Positions 43,528 through 51,904 of a stretch of 64,000 nt of DNA are shown in pieces. The stretch covers positions 3,858 to 67,857 of the forward strand of contig JAZLHF010000003.1 in the NCBI GenBank assembly GCA_045616685.1. Direction: 5' to 3'. Both the position numbers and the translations under genes were made by a program. Within the stretch, counting starts at the first letter, position 1; each line of letters starts with the position of its first letter. This stretch comes from UBA1764 sp045616685. Lineage in GTDB: Bacteria > Bacillota > Clostridia > Peptostreptococcales > Anaerovoracaceae. The notes below the pieces were generated by a model, which worked only from the letters and a program-made list of their open reading frames with translations, ran no database searches and was not told the origin of the DNA.

Positions 43528-44043
43528 ATGAAAGCATTAGCCGTAGTCGACAAAAACCTTGCATTAGGTTATAACAACGATTTATTATTCCATCTTCCAA
43601 CTGACCTTGCTCATTTTAAGAAGCATACAATTGGGCAAACTGTTGTAATGGGCCAGAAAACATTAGAGTCAATGCCAAGAGGGAAAGCTCTTCCAGGGAG
43701 AAATACTTTGGTTTTAAACATCGATGCTCCAACAGGTAAGCTTTACGATGTTGAGCCAGGTTATGTTTGTTATACGTTTAATAATCTTGATGATTTTCAT
43801 GATTATATTAAAGCTCACAAATCTGAACTTGGCGATATTGTTTTAAGCGGGGGTGCAACAATTTATAAACTGCTTCTTGATGAATGCGATGAACTTGTAA
43901 TCACAGAAGTTGATACCAAAGCACAGAAGGTTGACGTATGGTTCCCTCAATTTAGAGACAAGTTTCATGTTGTTTCTGAAGATGGCCCATACTTTGATGG
44001 AGATTTACTCTACACCATAAAGACTTACAAGAAGAATGATTAG
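43528..44043 (+). CDS. dfrA: Dihydrofolate reductase
   Basis: A 171-residue enzyme. The N terminus ALAVVDKNLALGYNNDLLFHLPTDLAHFKKHTIGQTVVMGQKTLESMP holds the catalytic Asp in LPTDLAHFK and the NADPH-binding VVMGQKT. SGGATIYKLLLDECDEL is the conserved C-terminal motif. The substrate loop is shortened at GYNNDLLFHLP relative to E. coli. It regenerates tetrahydrofolate used by thyA at 41165. The gene starts one base after sigH and overlaps mntP by 8 bases. Confidence 0.9.
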   Translation: MKALAVVDKNLALGYNNDLLFHLPTDLAHFKKHTIGQTVVMGQKTLESMPRGKALPGRNTLVLNIDAPTGKLYDVEPGYVCYTFNNLDDFHDYIKAHKSELGDIVLSGGATIYKLLLDECDELVITEVDTKAQKVDVWFPQFRDKFHVVSEDGPYFDGDLLYTIKTYKKND

Positions 44044-44617
44044 CTTTAGCTTTTTAATTACAAACCTTATCCTTGGCATCGGACTGGCAATGGATGCATT
44101 TTCAGTTTCTGTTGCTGACGGCCTTGGTGAACCAAATATGAAAAAGAGCAAGACCTGGCTTATAGCCGGGACTTTTGCAATTTATCAGTATCTTATGCCT
44201 ATGATTGGCTGGGTTTGCGTTCATTATCTGGCTCAAAAGTTTGAAGCTTTTCAAAAGTTTATCCCTTGGATTGCAATAATTTTGCTTGGCTACATTGGTG
44301 GCAAGATGTTGATTGAGGGAATTAGGGGAGACTCTGGCGAAGAAGTACATAGCGGATTAAGCTTTGGCATGCTGATGGTGCAGGGAATTGCTACAGCAAT
44401 AGATGCTCTGTCAGTTGGCTTCACAATTGCGAACTATAATGCGTTCCTTGCAAACATTGCAAGCATAATCATCGGACTCGTAACAATGGTAATTTGTCTT
44501 ATCGGCCTTAAGCTTGGTAGGACTGTTGGAAATAGGCTTTCTAATAAGGCTTCAATTCTTGGGGGCGTGATTTTAATCCTCATTGGAATCGAAGTATTTG
44601 TAACTAATATGTTCTAG
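44036..44617 (+). CDS. mntP: MntP-type manganese efflux pump
   Basis: A 193-residue membrane protein with six helices and the family's acidic intramembrane residues: GIGLAMDAFSVSVADGL in helix 1 and ATAIDALSVGF in helix 4. MntP exports manganese. In E. coli it is controlled by Mn-responsive leader RNA and MntR; here it is embedded in an operon (8-base overlap with dfrA) and no separate leader is visible. Confidence 0.9.
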   Translation: MISFSFLITNLILGIGLAMDAFSVSVADGLGEPNMKKSKTWLIAGTFAIYQYLMPMIGWVCVHYLAQKFEAFQKFIPWIAIILLGYIGGKMLIEGIRGDSGEEVHSGLSFGMLMVQGIATAIDALSVGFTIANYNAFLANIASIIIGLVTMVICLIGLKLGRTVGNRLSNKASILGGVILILIGIEVFVTNMF

Positions 44618-44625
44618 GGGAAGAT

Positions 44626-45579
44626 ATGATTACAGACAAAGCAAATATGCTCTGCATCCTTCAGGTACTTAAAGAGTATTCTGATGAAGCGCATATCATG
44701 ACAATGAAAGAACTGCGCGAAAGACTTAATGATGAATATGATATAAAGCCAGACCGCAGAACCATCTACGGCGCAGTAGAGACTCTGTGCGATATGGGCT
44801 ATGACATTTCAAAGTATGAAGAAAATGGAGTAGGCTATTATCTTAGAGAACGTGAATTTGATTCGGGTGAAATTAGACTTTTGCTGGATGCTGTATATAA
44901 TTGCAGCTATATAACTCAAAAGCAGACTGAGGAGCTTTTATCAAAGATTCGCGGCTTTGTTTCAGTGCATGAAAGAAAAAAATATAGTTATACCAACATC
45001 GTTAATCCTGAAAAGAAATCTCCAAACCAGGAAGTTTTTTTAAATATCGAAGTAATCGATCAGGCGATTAACGAAAAAAAGCAAATCGGATTTACATATC
45101 TTAAATATGATGAGACTAAAACCCTCGTTCCAAGAAGAGAAAAGAAATATATCGCAAATCCATATGCAATGATTTGTGAAAATGAACACTACTATCTAGT
45201 CTTAATTCTTGAAGGACATAAAGAGTTGGCATTCTACCGCATTGATATGATGAAAGATATTGAAATCTTAGATTCAAAGCTTAGTATTTCAAAACGCGAT
45301 GCAAATCTTGATTCAGTAAAGAAGGTAGTATATGCATATAGCGGCGAGCCAAAACAAGTTAAGCTCATGTGCGATGAAACAGGGCTTCGTTATTGCATTG
45401 AAAAATTCGGAACTGATATTATCATAATTCCAAAAGGAGAGAAGTTCGAAATCTTGCTTAATGTGCCAACAGAAGGGATGCTCTACTGGGCACTTCAGTA
45501 CATGCAGCATGTAGAGGTTATATCACCAATCGAGCTACGCTCGAAAATTACGAAAGCAATAAAGGAGAGTAATTACTAA
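44626..45579 (+). CDS. WYL-domain transcriptional regulator
   Basis: A 317-residue protein. It has an N-terminal winged helix-turn-helix (about 1-75, MKELRERLNDEYDIKPDRRTIYGAVETLCDMGYDI) and a WYL domain (about 130-230, IGFTYLKYDETKTLVPRREKKYIANPYAMICENEHYYLVLIL). The C-terminal WCX-like part ends with MLYWALQYMQHVEVISP. WYL regulators often sense nucleic acids or small ligands and control stress and defence genes. The next gene starts at its stop codon, so the regulator probably controls or accompanies the DUF4236 and PIG-L genes. Confidence 0.88.
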   Translation: MITDKANMLCILQVLKEYSDEAHIMTMKELRERLNDEYDIKPDRRTIYGAVETLCDMGYDISKYEENGVGYYLREREFDSGEIRLLLDAVYNCSYITQKQTEELLSKIRGFVSVHERKKYSYTNIVNPEKKSPNQEVFLNIEVIDQAINEKKQIGFTYLKYDETKTLVPRREKKYIANPYAMICENEHYYLVLILEGHKELAFYRIDMMKDIEILDSKLSISKRDANLDSVKKVVYAYSGEPKQVKLMCDETGLRYCIEKFGTDIIIIPKGEKFEILLNVPTEGMLYWALQYMQHVEVISPIELRSKITKAIKESNY

Positions 45580-46394
45580 TGAGTTTGTCATTTAGAAAGA
45601 GCATTCAGATTCTTCCTGGAGTAAAAGTAAATGTAAGTAAGAGCGGCCTTAGCCTTTCTGCAGGTGTGTCTGGACTTCATGCAAGCATTAATACTAAGGG
45701 CCAGGTAAGAGGCACTGCAAGTATCCCTGGCACCGGAGTTAGATATACAAAGTCTAAGAATATTAAGGGGCTTCTTGGCAAGGATGAAAAATCTAAAAAG
45801 ACAACAAAGAAAGCTGAAGTAACTGAAAAGCCAGCGGAAACTAAAGAGGCTGCTAAGAAGCCAAAGAAAGGCGACCTTTCAAAGGCTATCATGGGTATCT
45901 ATGCAATCAGCGACAAGCAGATTGAATGGCTTGCTATCAAGAATAGCTCCAGTAATCTTGGCTATGAAAATTGGGACTATTTTAAAGAACGTGCGGCCAA
46001 GGTTATTGATGGCGATATTGATACATATCTTGAAGTTATCAGCGATGTAAATCCATTTGATGAACTTATTGCACTTGGCAGCGAATTCGAATGCGGGACA
46101 GACAATCCAATGAAGATGTTTGTTGAATGCAAGATTAACGCTGATAAAGTTCTTGAAGAATATAAAACAGATAAAGATATTTACGAAGACTATGTTTCAG
46201 GAATTACACTTAAGGCAGCAAGAGACATCTTTGCATTGCTTCCACTTTGGCAGGTAGAAGTTACTGCGCTCGAGGAAGGGCAGACCATTCTTAATGCAAA
46301 ATTCCAAAGAGACACATTTGAGACATTAAACTTTGATAAGCTTGATGCATCAGATACGATTAGAAAATTAGGTGGAATTATTTCAGTTCAATAA
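45579..46394 (+). CDS. DUF4236-domain protein
   Basis: A 271-residue protein starting with the DUF4236 pattern (FRKSIQILPGVKVNVSKSGLSLSAGVSGLHASINTKG, then IPGTGVRYTKSKN). A Lys/Ala/Glu-rich linker (about 65-105) and a predicted alpha-helical domain to the end follow. It contains no membrane segment. DUF4236 proteins have no proven function. Stop/start overlaps of one base link it to the WYL regulator in front and the PIG-L gene behind. Confidence 0.82.
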   Translation: MSLSFRKSIQILPGVKVNVSKSGLSLSAGVSGLHASINTKGQVRGTASIPGTGVRYTKSKNIKGLLGKDEKSKKTTKKAEVTEKPAETKEAAKKPKKGDLSKAIMGIYAISDKQIEWLAIKNSSSNLGYENWDYFKERAAKVIDGDIDTYLEVISDVNPFDELIALGSEFECGTDNPMKMFVECKINADKVLEEYKTDKDIYEDYVSGITLKAARDIFALLPLWQVEVTALEEGQTILNAKFQRDTFETLNFDKLDASDTIRKLGGIISVQ

Positions 46395-47629
46395 TGAAAC
46401 GCAGATTATTACTAACAACTTTATTATTGCTTTGCGCAACCACATTTTGTTTTGCCGACAAGACAGTAAACTGTGAAGAAGCTACCGCGGTCTATATGAT
46501 TTTTGATCAGGCTCCGGAAAGCTATATGGTAAACGGCAAGGCTGTTGAGAATGCATACTTTATTCACCAGTATATAGAAATAGACCCGGCAACAACCATC
46601 GAAATCAAGGGCGCTACCCCGAAGGAAGTCTATACCTTTGATAAGAGCAACGTTCCAGATTGGGTGCAGAAGTGGGAAACCCCATGTGAGAAAGCAGATC
46701 TTTTATTAATCTCTTCACATGCAGATGACGAGCAGCTTTTCTTTGCCGGAATCTTGCCTTATTACACTGAAGTTAAAGGATACGAAGTTCAGGTTGTTTA
46801 TGCGACTGATCATGCCGGAGAAATTACTCGCCACCACGAAAGACTCAACGGTCTTTGGGCTTGCGGAGTAAGAAATTATCCAGTATCAGCTGGATATGCA
46901 GATCTTTATTCTGAAAGCTATGACCAGGCTTTAGCTAACCTTGCCATGTATGGCGTAACAGAAGATGCTATTATTACTTGGGAAAAGAATTTATTAAATC
47001 AGTTCGAGCCACAGATTTTAGTTACTCATGATGTTAACGGAGAATATGGCCACGGCATGCACATGCTTGTTAATGGTACGGTTAGAAAAGCATTAGAAAA
47101 TGCTGAAAGCGAATTTCCGTTCTTGAAGAAAGTTTACTTCCATCTCTATGATGAAAATCAACTTGTACTTGAATGGATGGACGAAGCATTTGATGAACTT
47201 GATGGACTTACGCCATTTCAAGTAACTCAGCAAAAAGGATTTGAAGAACATCAGTCCCAGCACTGGACATGGTTCAAGCGTTGGATTCATGGTTCTAATA
47301 ATGAGATAACAAAAGCATCTCAAATTACAACATATAATCCAGCATATTATGGATGCTATTATTCTTCAATTGAATCTGACAGCGCAAAGAATGATTTCTT
47401 TGAAAATGTATTAAGCTATGAAGAGCAAAGACTCGAAGCAGAGCGCATAGCTGCTGAAGAAGCTGAATCAAAGAGACTTGCAGAAGAAGAGGCAAAACGC
47501 TTAGAGCTTGAAGCTGCAAAAAAGAAAAAAACAATTATTATTGTGGCAGCAGTTGCCGCAGCAATCATAATTGTCATCGTAATAATTGTTGCCTTTCGCA
47601 AAAAGTCAAGTAAGCATTCTAAACATTAA
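46394..47629 (+). CDS. Secreted PIG-L/LmbE-type deacetylase, C-terminally anchored
   Basis: A 411-residue protein. A signal peptide (1-21) is followed by a PIG-L domain with the zinc motif HADDE near residue 110 (ISSHADDEQLFFAG; HPDDE in most members), HHER (about 152) and THDVNGEYGHGMH (about 212-224) as further ligands. A charged coiled coil (about 335-380) follows, then a C-terminal membrane helix (about 381-400) with a basic tail. PIG-L enzymes remove acetyl groups from N-acetylglucosamine-type sugars. The substrate here is likely a cell-surface glycan. It is translationally coupled to the DUF4236 gene and followed by a terminator. Confidence 0.85.
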   Translation: MKRRLLLTTLLLLCATTFCFADKTVNCEEATAVYMIFDQAPESYMVNGKAVENAYFIHQYIEIDPATTIEIKGATPKEVYTFDKSNVPDWVQKWETPCEKADLLLISSHADDEQLFFAGILPYYTEVKGYEVQVVYATDHAGEITRHHERLNGLWACGVRNYPVSAGYADLYSESYDQALANLAMYGVTEDAIITWEKNLLNQFEPQILVTHDVNGEYGHGMHMLVNGTVRKALENAESEFPFLKKVYFHLYDENQLVLEWMDEAFDELDGLTPFQVTQQKGFEEHQSQHWTWFKRWIHGSNNEITKASQITTYNPAYYGCYYSSIESDSAKNDFFENVLSYEEQRLEAERIAAEEAESKRLAEEEAKRLELEAAKKKKTIIIVAAVAAAIIIVIVIIVAFRKKSSKHSKH

Positions 47630-47640
47630 TATGATATAAT

Positions 47641-47663
47641 TAAGTCACCCTTGAGGTGACTTA
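47641..47663 (+). terminator. Terminator of the WYL-DUF4236-PIG-L operon
   Basis: TAAGTCACC (47641-47649) pairs perfectly with 47655-47663, followed by TTATTTTCC. The T-run is imperfect. Confidence 0.75.
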
Positions 47664-47818
47664 TTATTTTCCAACACTTGCTATATGGGACTCCGGATGT
47701 CTACTTTTTCGTTATGTCAGGCCTCATCAATATCAGTGGAAGACAGAGGACTAAGAGCAGGAAACCCACCTGTGACAAACAGGGAAAGCAAATGGTCATT
47801 TCAAGGTAAATTAAAAAT
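47664..47818 (+). other. Unassigned structured region with a 31-codon basic frame
   Basis: Between two terminators, a 155-base block contains a small frame from ATG 47714 to stop 47807-47809 (MSGLINISGRQR..., strongly basic, weak ribosome site). It also has alternative hairpins built from one shared arm: CAGG...CCTG and CCTGT...ACAGG around 47757-47782. It could be a small RNA, a small peptide gene or a gene remnant. It does not resemble 6S, SRP or tmRNA as far as I can tell. Confidence 0.35.
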
Positions 47819-47846
47819 AAATCCAGGACTATTTGTCCTGGATTTT
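47819..47846. terminator. Strong bidirectional terminator
   Basis: The 11-base arms 47819-47829 and 47835-47845 are perfectly complementary and A/T-flanked. It ends the rightward region before it and the leftward queT gene, whose stop lies inside it. Confidence 0.88.
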
Positions 47847-48299
47847 CTTATACGCTCTTTTAACTAATTGTCCTAATAACCCTATCGAAATTGTCTCGCT
47901 GATTAGGATTGGGAATGCTACGAGATAGGCTTTATTTAGCCCATAGTCGAGATGAATTATAAAAGGTATAATTACCGCATTTGCTATAATTGGCGACGCT
48001 ATGGCCCAAATTTCGCGCTTCCTTAGCCTCCAAGAGGCCGAGGCTCCTATCAAGGTGGCAAAGCTACCCAAAACGATGTCTAAAACCGTGCAACCTGATA
48101 AAATATTGCCAATCAGACAGCCTGCTGTAAGGCCAGGAATCGCCGCTGGTGTGTAAATTGCCAAAATGCAAAGCGCTTCAGATAGTCTAAGCTGAATATA
48201 GCTTGAAGAAAGCCCAAAAGCAGCTGAAATCATGGTCAAGATTACGTATAAAGCGGCTATGATGCTGGCTTCTGCCAGCATTTTTGTTTTGTTATTCAT
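47829..48299 (-). CDS. queT: QueT-family queuosine-precursor transporter
   Basis: A 156-residue membrane protein with five helices, typical of the QueT (ECF S-component) family: MNNKTKMLAEASIIAALYVILTMISAAFG, IQLRLSEALCILAIYTPAAIPGLTAGCLIGN. It should import a queuosine precursor such as preQ1 or queuine. The frame extends to a GTG at 48347, but AGGGG lies 7 bases before the ATG at 48299 and the upstream part is the regulatory leader, so 48299 is the start. The preQ1-I-like leader supports the assignment. Confidence 0.88.
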   Translation of the reverse strand: MNNKTKMLAEASIIAALYVILTMISAAFGLSSSYIQLRLSEALCILAIYTPAAIPGLTAGCLIGNILSGCTVLDIVLGSFATLIGASASWRLRKREIWAIASPIIANAVIIPFIIHLDYGLNKAYLVAFPILISETISIGLLGQLVKRAYKKIQDK

Positions 48300-48305
48300 A
48301 TTAAT

Positions 48306-48350
48306 CCCCTGTAGTTTTGTTTTAAGTGAGGAAGGTTTCGAACTCACCAG
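48306..48350 (-). promoter_or_regulatory. preQ1-I-like riboswitch controlling queT
   Basis: Read on the minus strand: GTGAG and CTCAC form a 5-bp stem around a 12-base loop that begins TTC and ends in C. An A-rich tail follows (TTAAAACAAAACTA), and then AGGGG, which is also the ribosome site. This matches the layout of class I preQ1 riboswitches (5-bp P1, 12-base loop, A-rich tail pairing back). Loop CC could pair with the ribosome-site GG, which implies translational control. Confidence 0.62.
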
Positions 48351-48354
48351 GTTT

Positions 48355-48386
48355 ATTGTACCATAGATTGCATATTATGGTACAAT
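48355..48386. promoter_or_regulatory. Symmetric divergent promoter between queT and the MATE pair
   Basis: Perfect 11-base inverted arms ATTGTACCATA (48355-48365) and 48376-48386, with a 10-base centre. On each strand TTGTAC can serve as -35 and TACAAT as -10 (spacing 19), so both transcripts use the same DNA. The rightward one starts within a few bases of the MATE ATG at 48395. Confidence 0.65.
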
Positions 48387-48394
48387 TATTATGT

Positions 48395-50161
48395 ATGGAT
48401 ATCAAGAAAAACAACAAGGTAAAATTCGACGGAAAAATCATAGCTCAGATGTGCGTTGCACTTCTTCCTGTACAGATTTTATCCGTTGCTGTTTCATCAT
48501 TTGGCGGCATAATTAATGGACTGGTAATTGGTAACTTCCTTTCACCAGAAGATTTGCTTGCGCTTGGTTTTGTAACACCGATGACAGCTATAATCGGAGC
48601 ACTCGCAGCGGTAATTGCCGGAGGCTCACGAATTATGTCAGGCCGCTACATGGGCCGTAGTGAGGTTAAAAAACTCGACTATATTTTTACTATTTCAATT
48701 TTGTTGGCGGTCATAGCCGGCGCCATTTTAACCACCATCGGGCTTACGTTATCAAATCCAATCGCAACTTTGCTTGGCGCAAATGGTAGCTCTCAAGCAG
48801 CAACTGCAACTTACGTTAGAGGTATAGCAATTGGAATCATTCCAATGCTTATGAACCCAGCTTTAATGGTTTACCTTCAGATGGGCAACAAATCAACTTA
48901 CTCGTTCATCTCAACAGTAATTCTTGCAGCTTCAAACTTAATATTTAGTTTATTAAACGTAACAGTGATTAACGGTGGCATCTTTGGGATGGGACTTGCT
49001 GCATCAATAAGCCAGATTATTACAATGATTTTCTTGCTTTTGAAGTTCTGCTTTGATAAACATCTAATGCATTGGGATATCAGAGGCACAAAAAAAGGAA
49101 TGGCTATTAACATGATTAAGCTTGGCAGCCCAACCGCAGTTGCATCGTTATTATATGCAATCCGTAACCTTTATCTTAACGTGCTCGCACTTGAATGCGG
49201 TGGAGAAATAGCAGTATCAGCTCTTGCACTTGTTAACTCAGTTGCCGGAGTTTTCGATGCAGTTAATATCGGTTACGGGGCTACAGTTTTAATCATCGCA
49301 AGCCTTTACTTTGGGGAAAAGGATAAAGGCTCTCTTAAGACTTTGGCAAGAGTATCGCTTAGATATGGTTTAAGTCTTGCATTCGCAAAGCTCATAATTA
49401 TTATCTTCCTCGGCAAGCCAATGTTTGGTCTATTCGGAGCAGAAGGTTTGCTTCTTGAAGAAACATATCAGGCATACATTATCCAGGGCTTAACAATGCC
49501 AGTTAATATTTTGACGCTGGTTGTTATAAATGAATATCAGGCATTTGGAAGAGCTAAATTTGCTAATGTATTTTATTTGGTAAATGCAATCATTGCGCCG
49601 CTTGGATATGCGTTACTTACAAAGAGACTTCTCGGCGTTTGGGCAATTTGGTCATGTATATTTGTTGCGGAAGTTATTGGACTAATATTTATGGTATATG
49701 CTGCATGGAGAAAGAACGGAAAGAAGCTCACTAGTCTTTATGACATTCTTTGCATTAACGAAGAGTTTGGAGAAATTCCAAGCATGAACCTTTCCATTTG
49801 CAATATGGCAGAAGTAACAAATGTTGCTGAAAAAATTCAGGCATTCTGCAAGGAACGTGGTATTGATAAAAGACGCAGCATGATGGCAGGCCTTTGCTTT
49901 GAAGAAATGGCAAGAAACGTTGTTGCTCATGGTTTCTCAAAGAAACGTCATCGCATCGATATTTATGTTGGTATTGATGGAGAAGATATTAAACTCAGAT
50001 TAAGAAATAATTCAACAATTTATAACCCAATTCATACATTTAGACCATTTGATCCTGGAGATCCATTTAGAAACATCGGTATCAGAATGGTGAACGCAAT
50101 TGCTAAAGATATGAACTATCAAAGTTCATTTGGAATGAATATTTTAAGTATTGATTTGTAA
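48395..50161 (+). CDS. MATE-family transporter with C-terminal GHKL/RsbW-like domain (1)
   Basis: A 588-residue fusion. Twelve membrane helices of the MATE type (residues ~10-445: LLPVQILSVAVSSFGGIINGLVIGNFLSPEDLLALGFVTP) are followed by a ~125-residue C-terminal domain of the HATPase_c_2 (RsbW/SpoIIAB anti-sigma-kinase) pattern. The N box is LCFEEMARNVVAHGF (about 499-513), the G1-like box RNNSTIYNP (about 536-544) and the G2-like box NIGIRMVNAI (about 560). The G1 box has lost the usual D-x-G residues. MATE pumps exchange drugs or metabolites for Na+ or H+. The start chosen has no ribosome site but lies 8 bases after a -10 box. The next paralogue begins at its stop codon. Confidence 0.85.
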   Translation: MDIKKNNKVKFDGKIIAQMCVALLPVQILSVAVSSFGGIINGLVIGNFLSPEDLLALGFVTPMTAIIGALAAVIAGGSRIMSGRYMGRSEVKKLDYIFTISILLAVIAGAILTTIGLTLSNPIATLLGANGSSQAATATYVRGIAIGIIPMLMNPALMVYLQMGNKSTYSFISTVILAASNLIFSLLNVTVINGGIFGMGLAASISQIITMIFLLLKFCFDKHLMHWDIRGTKKGMAINMIKLGSPTAVASLLYAIRNLYLNVLALECGGEIAVSALALVNSVAGVFDAVNIGYGATVLIIASLYFGEKDKGSLKTLARVSLRYGLSLAFAKLIIIIFLGKPMFGLFGAEGLLLEETYQAYIIQGLTMPVNILTLVVINEYQAFGRAKFANVFYLVNAIIAPLGYALLTKRLLGVWAIWSCIFVAEVIGLIFMVYAAWRKNGKKLTSLYDILCINEEFGEIPSMNLSICNMAEVTNVAEKIQAFCKERGIDKRRSMMAGLCFEEMARNVVAHGFSKKRHRIDIYVGIDGEDIKLRLRNNSTIYNPIHTFRPFDPGDPFRNIGIRMVNAIAKDMNYQSSFGMNILSIDL

Positions 50162-51903
50162 TGAATAGTAAGTATGTGTTCAAAACTACAAATGATAGCA
50201 AAATTATCACGCAGATGTTTTGGGCTTTACTGCCAGCTCAGATTTTATCGTCCGCAACAGCCTCGTTTAGCAGCATTATTAATGGATTCGTAATTGGTAA
50301 TTTCTTAAGCCCGGATGCCTTGGTTGCCCTCGGCTTTGTTACTCCAATTACTGTAATCTTAGGAGCTTTAGCCGCAATAATTTCAGGTGGTGGCCGTATA
50401 ATGTTTGGCCGTCATCTAGGGCGTGGCGATAAAAAGAAACTGAACGAAATCTTTAACGATGCCATTGTTAGTGCAGCCATCATGGGCGCAGTGCTAACAA
50501 TCATCGGATTGCTATTCTCAAATCAAATCGCATATATTCTTGGCGCAAGAGAAGAGTTTGTTGAAACAACAAGCCTTTATCTTAAAGGCATTGCAATCGG
50601 AGTTGTCCCAATGATGGTTGTTCCATCAATGATGGTCTTTCTTCAGATGATTGAAAAGGCAAATTATGCATTCCTTTCAACAATCATTCTTGCAGCCTCA
50701 AATTTATTGTTTGGCTTATTAAACGTAAAAGTGTTTAACGGTGGAATTTTGGGCATGGGGCTTGCATCATCAGTAAGTCAATTTGTCACACTGATTTTTC
50801 TTGCAGCTAAATTCGTTGCAAAAGATTCAACTCTTACATTTAACTTCAAACAATTTAACCTTGTCGACTCAGCCAAAATTTGCATCATGGGAAGTCCATC
50901 AGCACTTTCATGTGCTTTCTATGGTGTTCGTAACATAGTACTCAATACCATTGCTTTTGATATTGCTGGAGATGTTGCCGTTTCTGCAATGGCTATAGTT
51001 GGATCCGCAATTGGTCCAATCGATGCTGTTAGCACAGGCGTTGTCGCAGTAGGCGTTATCCTCGCTAGCCTTTATGTTGGCGAAAACGATAAGAAATCGC
51101 TTGATAAAGTATATTATTCGACCTGCAGAGTAGGCGTAATGATTTCTTTGATGCAAATAGCATTCATTGTATTATTAGGCAAACCAATTTGCGTATTATT
51201 CGGAGCAGAAGGGGAAGTCCTTAAACAAAGTTACCGTCTCTTCCTTGGATTTGCTGCAACTAAGATTCCATATACTGTGGGATCTGCTTATATAGATGTA
51301 ATCCAGAGCCTTGGCAAAATCAAAATCGCAAACATCTACTATTTATTAGTTGCACTTTTGGGGCCAGTCGCATTTGCTAAATTCTTAAGTCCAGTATGGG
51401 GCATCAATGCAGTATGGGCATGCTATGTAGTAGCCGAACTTATCGGTCTTCTGATTCTTCAAATTTACTATATGAAGGAAAAGAGGCATAGAAAACTTAC
51501 AGGAGAATTATACTTCAGCGGATTTAAAAAGAATATCACCATCACAAAGATGGAAGAAGTAGTAAACGTTTCCCAACAGATTAGTGTATTTTGCGAAGAA
51601 CATGGCATCGATCAAAGACGCAGCTATATGTGTGGTCTTTGCATGGAAGAAATGGCGGCAAACGAAATAACACATGCCATTCCAAAAGGATGCTATATCG
51701 ATATCTATGTTGAAGTAGAAAATGACGCTATTACACTTAGGTTAAGAAACAATGCAAAGAAGTTTAATCCGCTTGAAAGCTTCTCTCCATTTAACCCAAA
51801 AGATCCATGTAAGAACATTGGTATCCGCTTGGTTCAAAAAATCGCAAAGACAATTAATTACCAAAGTACATTCGGCATGAATGTCTTGATTATTGAATTA
51901 TAA
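50161..51903 (+). CDS. MATE-family transporter with C-terminal GHKL/RsbW-like domain (2)
   Basis: A 580-residue tandem paralogue of the preceding gene, sharing the same architecture: twelve helices, then a C-terminal domain with LCMEEMAANEITHA (about 492-505), RNNAKKFNP (about 527-535) and NIGIRLVQKI (about 551-560). The D-x-G of the ATP-binding G1 box is again replaced (RNNA). Its ATG overlaps the previous stop by one base, so the two transporters are made together and might heterodimerise through the GHKL domains. The substrate is unknown. Confidence 0.85.
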   Translation: MNSKYVFKTTNDSKIITQMFWALLPAQILSSATASFSSIINGFVIGNFLSPDALVALGFVTPITVILGALAAIISGGGRIMFGRHLGRGDKKKLNEIFNDAIVSAAIMGAVLTIIGLLFSNQIAYILGAREEFVETTSLYLKGIAIGVVPMMVVPSMMVFLQMIEKANYAFLSTIILAASNLLFGLLNVKVFNGGILGMGLASSVSQFVTLIFLAAKFVAKDSTLTFNFKQFNLVDSAKICIMGSPSALSCAFYGVRNIVLNTIAFDIAGDVAVSAMAIVGSAIGPIDAVSTGVVAVGVILASLYVGENDKKSLDKVYYSTCRVGVMISLMQIAFIVLLGKPICVLFGAEGEVLKQSYRLFLGFAATKIPYTVGSAYIDVIQSLGKIKIANIYYLLVALLGPVAFAKFLSPVWGINAVWACYVVAELIGLLILQIYYMKEKRHRKLTGELYFSGFKKNITITKMEEVVNVSQQISVFCEEHGIDQRRSYMCGLCMEEMAANEITHAIPKGCYIDIYVEVENDAITLRLRNNAKKFNPLESFSPFNPKDPCKNIGIRLVQKIAKTINYQSTFGMNVLIIEL

Positions 51904-51904
51904 A

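Noticed and set aside
47664..47818. 6S, SRP or tmRNA gene
   Set aside because: The conserved features I know (SRP GGAA loop context, tmRNA ends, 6S central bubble) are not present.
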